Assembly (NCBI RefSeq): GCF_000421585.1
Contig: NZ_ATXH01000018.1
Span: 1 to 50,669 of the forward strand
Source: Thermodesulfatator atlanticus DSM 21156
GTDB taxonomy: Bacteria > Desulfobacterota > Thermodesulfobacteria > Thermodesulfobacteriales > Thermodesulfatatoraceae
Length of the DNA stretch: 50,669 nucleotides
Direction: 5' to 3'
Position numbers and translations under genes: made by a program. A model generated the notes under the pieces. The model was not told the DNA's origin and ran no database searches. It saw nothing but the letters and a program-made list of their open reading frames with translations. The stretch's first letter is position 1, and every line of letters begins with the position of its first letter. Below are positions 34,255 to 44,220 of this stretch, piece after piece.

Positions 34255-35281
34255 GGATTTTACTTGCGAAGAACTGGAAGCCCTCTTTTCTGAAAGGGGG
34301 CTTCCAGCCTATCGGGGACGACAAGTTTTTAAATGGCTGGCAAGTCCTTTTGTGGAATCTTTTTCCCAGATGACTGACTTGCCCAAAAGTTTGCGCGAGG
34401 ACCTTGCCCAAGAATTTTCTATTTTTTTGCCTGTACTTGAAGAAGAGCAGGTGTCTGCTGACGGTACGCGCAAGCTGGCCTTGCGTTTGGAAGACGAAAA
34501 CCTTATCGAGTGTGTAGTTATCCCCGAGGAGGACCACTTCACCCTTTGTGTTTCTTCTCAGGTGGGCTGCGCTATGGGGTGCGCCTTTTGCCTTACGGCC
34601 AAGATGGGGTTTAAGCGTAATCTTAAGCCTCATGAGATAATTGCCCAGGTAATTAGAGCAAAAGAAGTTCTGATCAGGAAAGATCTCCTTGCTGAAAAAC
34701 CTTTGCGCAATATTGTTTTCATGGGCATGGGGGAGCCTCTTGCCAATTATGAAAATGTCCTTTGTGCTTTAAAAATCCTGTTTGATGAAAGGGGGCTTAA
34801 TTTTTCGCGAAGAAGGGTCACTGTTTCAACCGTGGGCCTTGTCCCCCAGATAGAACGGCTTGGGCGCGATATTAAGGTCAAGCTTGCCATATCTCTTCAC
34901 GCCCCAGATGATGAAACACGCACCAAGCTTATGCCGATAAATAGGCGTTATCCTTTAAACGCTCTGATGGATGCTTGTCACAAGTATCCTTTGCCAAGGG
35001 GCTGGCGCATAACCTTTGAATACCTGATGCTCCGTGGAATAAATGATTCTCCAGAACATGCCCAAAAGCTTGCCAGGCTTTTGCGCAAAGTTCCTGCCAA
35101 AATAAATTTGATTCCCTTTAACGAGCATCCTCTGCTTCCTTTTCGTTCTTCTGAGGAGAAGACCATCCTGCGTTTTCAGGAAATCCTGTTAGAGTATGGC
35201 TATGTGGCCACGATCCGCAAAAGCAAGGGCAGAGACATCTCGGCAGCCTGTGGCCAATTAGCCACCGAGCTTGCGGCATGA
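34232..35281 (+). CDS. rlmN: 23S rRNA (A2503-C2) / tRNA (A37-C2) methyltransferase
   Basis: Radical SAM methyltransferase. Cys113, 117 and 120 (CAMGCAFC) bind the cluster; Cys340 in [10 protein letters not shown] is the catalytic methyl-carrying partner. [12 protein letters not shown] and STVGLVPQI are family blocks. 349 residues. The TTG start at 34232 lies inside the TPR gene (23-bp overlap) with a GGAGG twelve bases upstream; no ATG is available without losing conserved sequence. Confidence 0.94.
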   Translation: MKNSKNLRDFTCEELEALFSERGLPAYRGRQVFKWLASPFVESFSQMTDLPKSLREDLAQEFSIFLPVLEEEQVSADGTRKLALRLEDENLIECVVIPEEDHFTLCVSSQVGCAMGCAFCLTAKMGFKRNLKPHEIIAQVIRAKEVLIRKDLLAEKPLRNIVFMGMGEPLANYENVLCALKILFDERGLNFSRRRVTVSTVGLVPQIERLGRDIKVKLAISLHAPDDETRTKLMPINRRYPLNALMDACHKYPLPRGWRITFEYLMLRGINDSPEHAQKLARLLRKVPAKINLIPFNEHPLLPFRSSEEKTILRFQEILLEYGYVATIRKSKGRDISAACGQLATELAA

Positions 35282-36627
35282 GAAAAGAACACGTTACGGT
35301 AATCGGCGGTGGTTTGGCAGGCTCTGAAGCCTCGTGGCATTTGGCGTGCCGCGGGGTGCCGGTGCGCCTTTTTGAAATGCGGCCAAAGAAACTCACCCCT
35401 GCCCACAAAACAGGGAAACTTGCAGAACTTGTCTGTTCAAACTCTTTGCGCTCCAAAGACCTTACGAGCGCGGTGGGGCTCCTTAAGGAAGAACTAAGAA
35501 GGCTTCGTTCACTGATCATGGCTGCGGCCCTTGTGAGTGAAGTCCCTGCAGGCAAGGCCCTTGCCGTTGATAGAGAGCTTTTTGCCGCATACGTTACTGA
35601 AAAAATTACCACCCATCCCTTAATTGAAGTTATCAATCAAGAAATAACAGCTATTCCGGAAGAGGGGATCGTTATCATTGCCACAGGTCCTCTTACTTCA
35701 GAGGCCCTGGCAGAGGACTTAAAGCGCTATACAGGTGAGGACTTTTTTCATTTTTACGATGCCATTGCCCCTATTGTTTATGCTGATTCTATCAATTGGG
35801 ACAAGGTCTTTCGGGCAGATCGCTATTCTGACGAAGAAGGGGCGTATATCAATTGCCCGATGACTAAAGAAGAATACGAACGTTTTATTGACGCACTTCT
35901 TACTGCTGAAAAAGTTCCTTTTCACGACTTTGAAAAACCAAAATACTTCGAAGGATGTTTGCCCATAGAAGTAATGGCTGAGCGGGGGCGGGAGACCCTT
36001 CGTTTTGGCCCTATGAAACCAGTGGGATTAAAAGACCCACGTACCGGCAAAGAGCCCTACGCCGTGGTGCAGCTTCGGCCTGAAAACAAAGAAGGTACCC
36101 TTTATAACCTAGTGGGGTTTCAGACCAAGCTTAAATACAAAGAGCAGGAGCGTGTTTTCCGTATGATTCCAGGGCTTGAGCAGGCTGAGTTTGCCCGTTT
36201 TGGCTCGGTGCACCGCAACAGTTTCGTCTGTGCCCCCAGGGTCTTAACAAAGACCTTGCAACTCAAAAAAGAACCGCGCATTTTTCTTGCAGGGCAAATA
36301 AGCGGCGTGGAAGGTTATGTGGAATCAACGTCCATGGGCCTTTTGGCAGGGCTTAACGCTTCTCGCTTGTTCAGAGAAGCCAAAAGAGTTGTTCCCCCGC
36401 GCACCACCGCCCACGGGGCTTTAATTCACTATATAACCGAAGCTTCACCCAAACACTTCCAGCCTATGAATATCAACTGGGGACTTTTCCCACCTCTTGA
36501 GATGCCTGCAAGAGCGCGTAAAAAAATGCCCAAAAAGGAAAGATACCGACTTATGGCAGAGAGAGCCTTGAAAGACTTAGAGGCCTGGAAGGAAGAAGAG
36601 AAAATCTTGGCTGATTTTAATTGTTAA
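35278..36627 (+). CDS. trmFO: Methylenetetrahydrofolate-tRNA (uracil-54-C5)-methyltransferase
   Basis: FAD/folate enzyme making ribothymidine in the T-loop of tRNA. FAD motif [12 protein letters not shown] (8-19); [35 protein letters not shown] and [14 protein letters not shown] are diagnostic for TrmFO (GidA-like). 449 residues. ATGA overlap with rlmN gives a small rRNA/tRNA modification pair. Confidence 0.95.
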   Translation: MRKEHVTVIGGGLAGSEASWHLACRGVPVRLFEMRPKKLTPAHKTGKLAELVCSNSLRSKDLTSAVGLLKEELRRLRSLIMAAALVSEVPAGKALAVDRELFAAYVTEKITTHPLIEVINQEITAIPEEGIVIIATGPLTSEALAEDLKRYTGEDFFHFYDAIAPIVYADSINWDKVFRADRYSDEEGAYINCPMTKEEYERFIDALLTAEKVPFHDFEKPKYFEGCLPIEVMAERGRETLRFGPMKPVGLKDPRTGKEPYAVVQLRPENKEGTLYNLVGFQTKLKYKEQERVFRMIPGLEQAEFARFGSVHRNSFVCAPRVLTKTLQLKKEPRIFLAGQISGVEGYVESTSMGLLAGLNASRLFREAKRVVPPRTTAHGALIHYITEASPKHFQPMNINWGLFPPLEMPARARKKMPKKERYRLMAERALKDLEAWKEEEKILADFNC

Positions 36628-36638
36628 AGGAGAAATTC

Positions 36639-36887
36639 ATGAACTGTCCAGCTTGCAACGGCAATATCCCAGAGGGAGCATTTTTTTGTCCCTATTGTGG
36701 TTACGATGTCAGGGGCAGTAAGCGCAAGTTCTGGTTCATGGCAGGGCTTGCAGGGGCCTTTGCAGGGGCCGCTTTGGTGCTGGTTTATCAACTGATTAAG
36801 GAAAGAGAGTTGTGGTTGAGCCACAAGGTAAATAACTCTTCTTCTTGTATTGGAGAAGACAGTGACGAAGATATTATGGACTTTTAA
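36639..36887 (+). CDS. Small zinc-ribbon membrane protein
   Basis: 82 residues. Two CxxC pairs at Cys3/6 and 17/20 (CPACNGNI...FFCPYCGYD) form a zinc ribbon, followed by one hydrophobic helix near 34-51 (FMAGLAGAFAGAALVLVYQL) and an acidic C-terminus. I use the ATG at 36639 because AAAGGAG precedes it. No function is known to me; it lies between trmFO and tig. Confidence 0.7.
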   Translation: MNCPACNGNIPEGAFFCPYCGYDVRGSKRKFWFMAGLAGAFAGAALVLVYQLIKERELWLSHKVNNSSSCIGEDSDEDIMDF

Positions 36888-36974
36888 AGTTTTCTTTGAC
36901 TTGCCGCCTTTAGCAAAACTTTGTAGCTTTAAAGAGAATTTTTTCTGAAAAAATATTGACACAGGGAGATTTGT

Positions 36975-38330
36975 ATGAAGGTAAACGTGGAAGACATCAC
37001 CTCAGTGCAGAAGAAACTTAAAGTAGAGTTGCCACCAGAAGTCGTTGCCAGGGAGATCGACAAGGCCTGTCAAAAGCTAAGCAAAGAGGTATCCGTAAAG
37101 GGTTTTCGCAAGGGGAAGGTTCCCAAAGCAGTAGTAAAGCGTTTATTCAGGGAACATATTGAAGAACGAGTTATCGAAAATCTTATTCAGGAAACCCTAC
37201 CCAAGGCTATTGAAGAATCTAAGCTTGTTCCTATTGTAAGGCCTCTTATCGAATCTCACGACCAACTTCAGGAAAAGGAAGGTTTTTCCTATACCGCTGT
37301 GATTGACATAAGGCCTGAAATTGAAATTAAGCCTGAGGATTACAAAGGGCTTGAGATAGAAGCTTTGCCTACAGAAGTTACCGAAGAAGAGCTTGAAAAC
37401 CACCTGCGTGCCATCCAGATGACTTTTGCAGACCTTAAACCTGCAGAGAAAGATCATGAAATCAGGGAAAATGATATCGCTATCCTCTCTTTCAAAGCCT
37501 ATATAAACGGAGAGCCTGTGCCAGGGCATGAGGCCGAGGCCCTTTATGTAGATGTTGGAACGGGAGAATTTAACGAAACCATTGAAAAAGAACTTATTGG
37601 CAAAAAGGCAGGGGACAAAATAGAAGTCGACGTCACTTACCCTGAAGATGCTTTAAATGCCCAGCTTGCCGGGCAAACTGTTCACTACGAAGTTTTTATT
37701 CGCGAAGTTTATGTAAGGGATATTAAGCCTCTTGACGATGAGTTTATAAAGAAGATGAACCTTGGTTTTGAATCCGTAGAGCAGCTGCGTGAACGCATTA
37801 AAAACCGCTTAAAAGAAGAAAAAGAGAAAAAAGCCGAAGAGTTTTTGAAAGAGCAGGTGCTTGCAAAGCTTAGGGAAAAGATCCAGTTTGAAGTGCCTGA
37901 GCGTTACGTAGAATACAAATTGGCCCGTTTAATTGAGCAGATGCAGCAAAACCTTGAAGAAAAAGGCCATACTTTTGAATCAGCAGGCATTTCTGTACCT
38001 AAACTTAAAGAAAAACTGCGCCCTCTTGCTGAACAGCAGGCCAGGGAAGACCTTATCCTTGAAAAGATTGCCGAGCTTGAAAATATAAACGTTAGTGGAG
38101 AAGAACTTGAAGAAAAAGCCCAGATGCTTGCGCAAGCCACCAAGGCAAGCCTTGATGAAGCACGTGCAATCCTTGCCACTTCTATGGTGCCGCGCATCAT
38201 AGCAGACAAGACTTTGCAATTCCTAGTATCTCAGGCTAAAATTAAAGAGATTCAAAAACAGGATGAAGTCCAAAGTGAGAGTGCTTCTGAGGGTGAATCT
38301 CAAGCTCAAGAAAAAGAAAGCGAGGGTTAG
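36975..38330 (+). CDS. tig: Trigger factor
   Basis: Ribosome-bound chaperone and prolyl isomerase. The N-terminal ribosome-binding domain contains GFRKGKVPK near residues 43-51; a FKBP-like domain (about 155-240) and the C-terminal helical arms follow. 451 residues with an acidic tail. It opens the tig-clpP-clpX-lon cluster. The 87-bp gap upstream has two A/T-rich inverted repeats (36886-36922 and about 36938-36955) but no convincing promoter. Confidence 0.95.
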   Translation: MKVNVEDITSVQKKLKVELPPEVVAREIDKACQKLSKEVSVKGFRKGKVPKAVVKRLFREHIEERVIENLIQETLPKAIEESKLVPIVRPLIESHDQLQEKEGFSYTAVIDIRPEIEIKPEDYKGLEIEALPTEVTEEELENHLRAIQMTFADLKPAEKDHEIRENDIAILSFKAYINGEPVPGHEAEALYVDVGTGEFNETIEKELIGKKAGDKIEVDVTYPEDALNAQLAGQTVHYEVFIREVYVRDIKPLDDEFIKKMNLGFESVEQLRERIKNRLKEEKEKKAEEFLKEQVLAKLREKIQFEVPERYVEYKLARLIEQMQQNLEEKGHTFESAGISVPKLKEKLRPLAEQQAREDLILEKIAELENINVSGEELEEKAQMLAQATKASLDEARAILATSMVPRIIADKTLQFLVSQAKIKEIQKQDEVQSESASEGESQAQEKESEG

Positions 38331-38333
38331 TTT

Positions 38334-38942
38334 ATGTATGTGCCAATAGTTATTGAACAGACTTCGCGTGGGGAACGCGCTTATGATATTTACTCAAGGC
38401 TCTTAAAGGAACGCATCGTTTTTATCGGAGCCCCTATAGATGATCACCTGGCTAATCTGGTCATTGCTCAGCTTCTCTTCCTTGAGGCTGACGACCCTGA
38501 TCGTGACATCACCCTTTACATCAACTCTCCTGGGGGCATTGTGACGGCTGGCTTAGCCATTTACGATACCATGCAATACATTAAGCCTGATGTCTGTACT
38601 CTTTGCCTTGGCCAGGCTGCTAGTATGGCAGCGGTGCTTTTAGCTGGCGGAGCCAAGGGCAAAAGATATGCCCTGCCGCACTCACGTATCATGCTCCACC
38701 AGCCTATTGGTAGTTTTCAGGGGCAGGCCACCGATGTTGATATCCAGGCCCGGGAGATTTTACGCCTTAGGGCTATGCTTAATGAGATCCTTGCCAAGCA
38801 TACTGGTCAGCCTATTGATCAAATCCAAAAAGACACGGAACGCGATTTTTATATGTCCAGCGAAGAGGCGCAAAAATACGGAATTATTGATAAAATATTA
38901 ACAAAGCGCCCTTCAAAGAAGGAGGATCAGAATAATGCCTAG
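38334..38942 (+). CDS. clpP: ATP-dependent Clp protease proteolytic subunit
   Basis: Serine protease chamber used with ClpX. Catalytic Ser97 ([11 protein letters not shown]) and His122 (RIMLHQP), Asp near 171. [17 protein letters not shown] and YINSPGG are typical. 202 residues. It follows tig by 3 bp and overlaps clpX by 8 bp. Confidence 0.97.
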   Translation: MYVPIVIEQTSRGERAYDIYSRLLKERIVFIGAPIDDHLANLVIAQLLFLEADDPDRDITLYINSPGGIVTAGLAIYDTMQYIKPDVCTLCLGQAASMAAVLLAGGAKGKRYALPHSRIMLHQPIGSFQGQATDVDIQAREILRLRAMLNEILAKHTGQPIDQIQKDTERDFYMSSEEAQKYGIIDKILTKRPSKKEDQNNA

Positions 38943-40185
38943 GAAGAACAATAAAGGCTCAGATTTGCATTGTTCTTTTTGTGGGAAAAGCCAGCATGAA
39001 GTACGCAAGTTAATTGCTGGCCCCGCGGTTTATATTTGCGATGAATGTATCGAGCTTTGTAATGACATCATCGCTGAGGAATATGAACGCGAAGAGGGTG
39101 AAAAAACCAGGGAAGCAATCCCTAAGCCCTCAGAAATCAAGGCTTTCCTTGACCAATACGTAGTGGGCCAGGAAAAGGCCAAAAAGATTCTTTCAGTGGC
39201 TGTGCACAACCACTACAAACGTATTGAAAGCAAGGTGAACCTCGATGGTGTAGAGCTCCAGAAGAGCAACATCTTGTTGATCGGTCCCACTGGTTCCGGC
39301 AAGACCTTGCTTGCCCAGACACTTGCCAAGTTTTTGAACGTGCCTTTTACCATTGCTGATGCCACCACGCTTACCGAAGCGGGCTACGTGGGCGAAGATG
39401 TGGAAAACATTATCCTCAATCTTTTGCAGGCGGCTGATTATGACGTTGAGCTTGCCCAGCGCGGCATCGTCTATATCGACGAAATAGACAAAATTGCCAA
39501 AAAAAGCGACAGCCCCTCTATTACCAGAGATGTCTCTGGAGAGGGAGTGCAACAGGCCCTTCTTAAAATCCTTGAAGGCACAGTTGCCAACGTGCCACCC
39601 AAGGGAGGGCGCAAGCATCCACAACAGGAATTCATTAAGGTTGATACCACCAATATTCTCTTCATCTGTGGTGGAGCCTTTGTGGGGCTTGACCGCATTA
39701 TCAAAGAGCGCCTTGGCCAGCGCTCCATAGGATTTGGGGCTGACATTAAAAGCGCCAAAGACATGTCCATTGGCGAAATTCTGGCACACGTTGAACCTGA
39801 AGATCTCATCAAATTTGGCATGATTCCAGAATTTGTTGGTCGTGTGCCTATCGTGGCCACCCTTGATGAACTCACTGAAAAAGAACTGGTAAGAATTCTC
39901 ACTGAGCCTAAAAACGCCCTTGTCAAACAATATGAAAAACTATTTGAAATGGACGGTGTAAATCTTAGATTTACTGATGGAGCCCTTCACGCCATTGCGC
40001 GTGAGGCTATACGGCGCAAATGTGGCGCTCGTGGTTTGAGAGCCATCATGGAAGAGGCCATGTTTGAAATCATGTACGAGCTTCCCTCTATGGAGGGAGT
40101 CAAAGAAGTCGTGGTGACCGAAGAGGTCATCTTAAAACGCGAAAAACCAATAATAATTTATGAATCACAGGCCCAGCAGGCCTAA
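38935..40185 (+). CDS. clpX: ATP-dependent Clp protease ATPase subunit ClpX
   Basis: AAA+ unfoldase of ClpXP. N-terminal zinc domain with Cys13, 16, 35 and 38; Walker A GPTGSGKT (117-124); Walker [12 protein letters not shown]; pore loop and IGF-type ClpP contact (RSIGFGAD). 416 residues. AAGGAGG before ATG 38935, inside the end of clpP. Confidence 0.97.
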   Translation: MPRKNNKGSDLHCSFCGKSQHEVRKLIAGPAVYICDECIELCNDIIAEEYEREEGEKTREAIPKPSEIKAFLDQYVVGQEKAKKILSVAVHNHYKRIESKVNLDGVELQKSNILLIGPTGSGKTLLAQTLAKFLNVPFTIADATTLTEAGYVGEDVENIILNLLQAADYDVELAQRGIVYIDEIDKIAKKSDSPSITRDVSGEGVQQALLKILEGTVANVPPKGGRKHPQQEFIKVDTTNILFICGGAFVGLDRIIKERLGQRSIGFGADIKSAKDMSIGEILAHVEPEDLIKFGMIPEFVGRVPIVATLDELTEKELVRILTEPKNALVKQYEKLFEMDGVNLRFTDGALHAIAREAIRRKCGARGLRAIMEEAMFEIMYELPSMEGVKEVVVTEEVILKREKPIIIYESQAQQA

Positions 40186-40193
40186 GAGGGATT

Positions 40194-42608
40194 ATGGATA
40201 CGAAAGAGATTAAAGAACAACTAACACTACCTTTACTTCCCTTGCGGGATATTGTCCTTTTTCCAGGACGTTTGGTGCCCCTTTTCATTGGGCGCGAAAA
40301 GAGCATCATGGCCATAGAACATGCTATGGCCGGGACTAAAGAAATCTTTCTTTCTGCCCAGAAAGACGCCCAGCTTGATGAGCCCGAAGAAAAAGACATC
40401 TACCGGGTGGGCACCATTGGAACCATTATTCAGATTTTGCGTTTGCCTGATGGGACGGTTAAGGCCCTTATTGAAGGGAAACAAAGGGCTAAGATAACCA
40501 AGTTTCTTCCAGGGCATCCCTTTTTCATGGTGGAGGTTGAGCCTAAGGCTGAAGTCATTGAGGCAGGCCCTGAGATCGAAGCTTTAGTGCGTCTTTGCCA
40601 TCAGGCTTTTGAAGAATACACCAAAATCAACAAAAAGATTCCACCAGAGGTTGTCACTTCTATATTGAGCTTAAAAGACCCGTCTCGGCTTGCGGATCAC
40701 ATTGCCGCGGTACTTAACCTCAAGCTCTCCCAGAAGCAGCGGCTCCTTGAGATGGTAAATGTGAACAAGCGCCTGGAGATGGTCTTTGGTTATCTCCGCG
40801 GAGAGATGGAAGTCGTCAAGCTTGAACAGCGCATCAAAGAGCGGGTCAAGAAGCAGATGGAAAAGACCCAGCGAGACTACTATTTAAACGAACAGATGCG
40901 CGCTATCCAAAAAGAAATGGGAGAGCGTGAGGATGGCCGCGGAGATCTTGCTGATCTTGAAAAACGTATCAAACGCAAACGTTTGCCCAAACAGGTAGCC
41001 GCCAAGGTGCGACGGGAGTTTAAAAAACTCCAGATGATGTCGCCCATGTCAGCTGAGGCAACAGTGGTGCGCAATTATATCGATTGGCTGATTAGTATCC
41101 CCTGGTATGAGCGCACCAAGGACAAAATCGACATTGACGAAGCTGAAAAAATCCTTGACGCAGACCATTACGGTCTTGAAAAACCCAAGCAACGTATTCT
41201 GGAACACCTGGCCGTGCAAAAGCTGGTCAAAAAAATAAAAGGCCCCATCCTTTGTCTTGTCGGCCCTCCAGGTGTTGGTAAGACTTCACTTGCGAAATCG
41301 GTTGCCAGAGCCATGGGGCGTAATTTTGTGCGTATCTCCCTTGGTGGTGTGCGCGATGAGGCCGAGATCCGAGGCCATAGGCGTACTTATATCGGTGCCC
41401 TTCCTGGAAAGATTATCCAAGGCATGCGCAAGGCAGGAACCGTTAACCCGGTTTTTTGTCTTGACGAGATAGACAAAATAGGCACAGACTTTCGCGGTGA
41501 TCCTGCGGCAGCGCTGCTAGAAGTCCTTGATCCAGAACAGAACTTTTCTTTTCAGGACCACTATCTTGAAGTTGATTATGATTTGTCAAACGTGCTTTTT
41601 ATCACCACGGCCAATGCCTTGCATACGATTCCAGTACCTTTGCTTGACCGTATGGAAATTATTGAAATTCCGGGCTACACCGAAGAAGAGAAGCTAGAAA
41701 TAGCCAAAGGCTATCTCATCCCGCGCCAGCTTGAGGCCCATGGTCTTTCTCCTGAGCTAGTTTCTTTTTCAGACAAAGCCATTTTAGAAATAATTAGACG
41801 CTATACCAAAGAAGCCGGCGTAAGGAACCTTGAGCGTGAAATAGCAGCCATTTGCCGTAAAATCGCCAAAGAAGTGGCTAAAGATCCTAAAGCCTTTAAG
41901 CCCACCAGAGTTTTGGTTAGCAAAGTCCACAAATATCTCGGGATTCCTCGCTACCGCTACGGCATGGCTGAAGAGAAAAACGAAGTGGGTATGGCTACTG
42001 GTTTAGCCTGGACAGAGACAGGCGGTGCTTTTCTTCAGATAGAAGCGGTGATAATGCCTGGTAAAGGTAAATTGCTGATCACCGGAAAGCTTGGTGATGT
42101 TATGCAGGAGTCTGTTCAGGCCGCCATGAGTTACGTGCGTTCCCGGGCGCACCAGCTGGGACTTCCTCCTGATTTTTACCAGCGGATAGACATCCACGTG
42201 CATGTTCCTGAGGGGGCTATTCCCAAAGATGGTCCAAGTGCGGGGATAACCATAGCCACGGCCATTGTTTCTGCTTTGCTTAAGATTCCCGTAAAAAGAA
42301 CCGTGGCCATGACCGGAGAGATTACTTTGCGCGGAAGAGTGCTTCCTATCGGTGGCCTTAAAGAAAAGCTCCTTGCTGCGCGCAGAGGAAACATTGAAAC
42401 CGTAATTATTCCCAAAGAAAACGAAAAGGATCTCAAAGAGATACCGCAGAAGGTCATAAAGGACCTTGACATTGTCCAGGTGGAACATATGGACGAAGTA
42501 CTTAAACTTGCGCTTGACCTGAAAGATCCTGATAAGCTCTTTCGCGATGTGCCACCGTATGCGCTTTTTGGGGATACCCAGGAAGGGAGCGAGATTCGCA
42601 CACATTGA
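40194..42608 (+). CDS. lon: ATP-dependent Lon protease
   Basis: AAA+ serine protease for misfolded and regulatory proteins. LON substrate domain (about 10-205), coiled coil, Walker [12 protein letters not shown] near 355, and the protease domain with the Ser682/Lys725 dyad ([16 protein letters not shown]). 804 residues, a normal LonA. Eight bases behind clpX. Confidence 0.97.
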   Translation: MDTKEIKEQLTLPLLPLRDIVLFPGRLVPLFIGREKSIMAIEHAMAGTKEIFLSAQKDAQLDEPEEKDIYRVGTIGTIIQILRLPDGTVKALIEGKQRAKITKFLPGHPFFMVEVEPKAEVIEAGPEIEALVRLCHQAFEEYTKINKKIPPEVVTSILSLKDPSRLADHIAAVLNLKLSQKQRLLEMVNVNKRLEMVFGYLRGEMEVVKLEQRIKERVKKQMEKTQRDYYLNEQMRAIQKEMGEREDGRGDLADLEKRIKRKRLPKQVAAKVRREFKKLQMMSPMSAEATVVRNYIDWLISIPWYERTKDKIDIDEAEKILDADHYGLEKPKQRILEHLAVQKLVKKIKGPILCLVGPPGVGKTSLAKSVARAMGRNFVRISLGGVRDEAEIRGHRRTYIGALPGKIIQGMRKAGTVNPVFCLDEIDKIGTDFRGDPAAALLEVLDPEQNFSFQDHYLEVDYDLSNVLFITTANALHTIPVPLLDRMEIIEIPGYTEEEKLEIAKGYLIPRQLEAHGLSPELVSFSDKAILEIIRRYTKEAGVRNLEREIAAICRKIAKEVAKDPKAFKPTRVLVSKVHKYLGIPRYRYGMAEEKNEVGMATGLAWTETGGAFLQIEAVIMPGKGKLLITGKLGDVMQESVQAAMSYVRSRAHQLGLPPDFYQRIDIHVHVPEGAIPKDGPSAGITIATAIVSALLKIPVKRTVAMTGEITLRGRVLPIGGLKEKLLAARRGNIETVIIPKENEKDLKEIPQKVIKDLDIVQVEHMDEVLKLALDLKDPDKLFRDVPPYALFGDTQEGSEIRTH

Positions 42609-42610
42609 TC

Positions 42611-42639
42611 TTGACATTCCTAGGTGGGCTTGTTACTTT
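42611..42639 (+). promoter_or_regulatory. Promoter of the tRNA-Val / tRNA-Asp unit
   Basis: TTGACA (42611-42616), 17-base spacer, TACTTT (42634-42639) with an upstream TG (42631-42632) making an extended -10. It begins two bases after the lon stop and ends 12 bases before tRNA-Val. Confidence 0.65.
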
Positions 42640-42651
42640 TTACCCCGGTCT

Positions 42652-42726
42652 GGGCGGATAGCTCAGCGGGAGAGCATCGGCCTTACAAGCCGGGGGTCAC
42701 AGGTTCAAATCCTGTTCCGCCCACCA
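42652..42726 (+). tRNA. tRNA-Val (TAC anticodon)
   Basis: Cloverleaf: acceptor GGGCGGA/TCCGCCC, A73 and encoded CCA; D arm GCTC...GAGC; anticodon loop CTTACAA; T arm ACAGG TTCAAAT CCTGT. 75 bases. Confidence 0.96.
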
Positions 42727-42743
42727 GACATAGCAGAGAGTGC

Positions 42744-42821
42744 GGGGCTGTAGTTCAGTACGGTTAGAACGCCGGCCTGTCACGCCGGAGGTCGCGGGTT
42801 CAAGTCCCGTCAGCCCCGCCA
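42744..42821 (+). tRNA. tRNA-Asp (GTC anticodon)
   Basis: Cloverleaf: acceptor GGGGCTG/CAGCCCC, G73 and encoded CCA; anticodon stem-loop GCCGGC CTGTCAC GCCGG gives GTC; T arm GCGGG TTCAAGT CCCGT. 78 bases, 17 bases after tRNA-Val and 13 before the YdcF-like gene. Confidence 0.96.
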
Positions 42822-42834
42822 TCTTATTTTCCTT

Positions 42835-43605
42835 ATGGACCTACTGTTTACCCTCAAAAAAATAATCCAGGCCCTTGTTATGCCTTCGGGCTTGGTTTTT
42901 ATTTTTCTTTTTTTAGCCTTTATTGCTAATTTCTCCCGCTACCGCAAAAGTCAGGTAAGAGTCTTTTTGGTCCTGGCTTTTCTTACGTTTTATTCTTGCG
43001 CTACTTTTTTGCCCCGCCTTCTTTTGCATCCCTTGGAGAACAAATATCAAATTCCAACCCACAAAGAGCTAGTAAAGGCCAAAGCTATCGTGCTTCTGCC
43101 GTGCTATATTTCAGATAAACCAGGTCAGGGTTTAGTTGATCGCCTTGGCGGAGAAACTGCCAAAAGATTTCTTTCAGCTTTACGTCTTGCCAAGGAATTT
43201 CCAGAAAAACCCCTTATTATTGTGGGCGCTGGGGCCAAAGGGCATGAAGGCGCAAGCTATCTTTTGCTTCTAGCTAAAGAACTTGGTGTAGAAAAAGTCG
43301 AAGCCTTTGATAAGGCGCGGGATACCATTTCCAGTGCCAAAATTTTGCGCGGCCGCTTAAAAGACAAACCCTTTCTTTTGGTAACAGCGGCTTATCACAT
43401 GCCGCGCTCAGTTTATCTTTTCAAAAAAGAAGGGCTTACTCCCATTCCTTATCCCGCCTACCGGGTGTCTCAAGGTTTTGGGTTCCCGTCTTTTTCTGAT
43501 TTTTGGCCAAGGCCTATCAATCTTTTTTATAGCGATATTGCGGCTCATGAGTATTTAGGTCTTGCTTTTTATTGGCTTCGTGATCATATACCACTTAACT
43601 TATAG
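42835..43605 (+). CDS. YdcF/ElyC-family (DUF218) membrane protein
   Basis: 256 residues. Two N-terminal membrane helices (about 15-32 and 40-60), then a DUF218 domain with AKAIVLLPCYIS, KPLIIVGAGAKGHEGAS, ARDTISSAKIL and VTAAYHMPRSVYLFKKEGL. E. coli ElyC of this family affects envelope and lipid-carrier metabolism. It stands directly behind tRNA-Asp with no ribosome site better than TTCC before the ATG, and may be read from the tRNA promoter. Confidence 0.85.
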   Translation: MDLLFTLKKIIQALVMPSGLVFIFLFLAFIANFSRYRKSQVRVFLVLAFLTFYSCATFLPRLLLHPLENKYQIPTHKELVKAKAIVLLPCYISDKPGQGLVDRLGGETAKRFLSALRLAKEFPEKPLIIVGAGAKGHEGASYLLLLAKELGVEKVEAFDKARDTISSAKILRGRLKDKPFLLVTAAYHMPRSVYLFKKEGLTPIPYPAYRVSQGFGFPSFSDFWPRPINLFYSDIAAHEYLGLAFYWLRDHIPLNL

Positions 43606-43620
43606 CTCTAGGGCTTGACC

Positions 43621-44220
43621 ATGGCGGAAAAAGACTTCTTAAAAGAATTTAAAAGTCGTGGTGATGAAATCCTTGAGGCCTCTTTAGCAGTTAAAAGAAA
43701 TTTCTGGCAAAAAGAATCCTCTAAAATCCTTGAAGCCGCGGCAAAGATTTACCAGTCACTTAACTCGCGCGGAAAACTTCTTATTTTTGGCAATGGTGGA
43801 AGTGCGGCTGATGCCCAGCATATGGCGGCAGAGTTTGTGAATCGGTTTCGCCTTGAAAGAAATCCCCTGCCTGCTATTGCGCTTACCACTGATACTTCCA
43901 TATTAACAGCCATAGCCAATGATTATGATTTTTCTGAAGTCTTTGCCAAACAGATAAAGGCCCTGGCACACTCCAACGACGTTGCCCTTGGTATTAGCAC
44001 CAGTGGCAATTCTCCCAACGTGTTAAAGGGGCTTGCGGCCGCCAGGAAATTGGGGCTCTTTACCATTGGCCTCACAGGTGGCACCGGGGGCAAAATGCGA
44101 GAGGTTTCTGATCTGTTGATAATTGTTCCCTCAAGTGAGACTCCCAGGATTCAAGAGGCGCATATCTTTTTTATTCATCTTGTTTGCGAACTGGTAGAGG
44201 AGGCGGCCTTTGGGGCTTAA
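43621..44220 (+). CDS. gmhA: Phosphoheptose (sedoheptulose-7-phosphate) isomerase
   Basis: Makes D-glycero-D-manno-heptose 7-phosphate for LPS inner core. SIS fold with FGNGGSAADAQHMAAEFVNRF and GISTSGNSPNVLKGLAAARK, TGGTGGKMREVSDLLIIVPS. 199 residues from ATG 43621; a TTG two codons earlier is less likely. Its end overlaps the next gene by 11 bp. Confidence 0.92.
   Translation: MAEKDFLKEFKSRGDEILEASLAVKRNFWQKESSKILEAAAKIYQSLNSRGKLLIFGNGGSAADAQHMAAEFVNRFRLERNPLPAIALTTDTSILTAIANDYDFSEVFAKQIKALAHSNDVALGISTSGNSPNVLKGLAAARKLGLFTIGLTGGTGGKMREVSDLLIIVPSSETPRIQEAHIFFIHLVCELVEEAAFGA

Noticed and set aside
36956-36961. TTGACA just before tig as a -35 box
   Set aside because: The matching -10 would fall inside the tig coding region, so it cannot drive tig from its chosen start.
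39193-39930. 245-residue leftward frame inside clpX
   Set aside because: Antisense shadow of a highly conserved gene; no family features.
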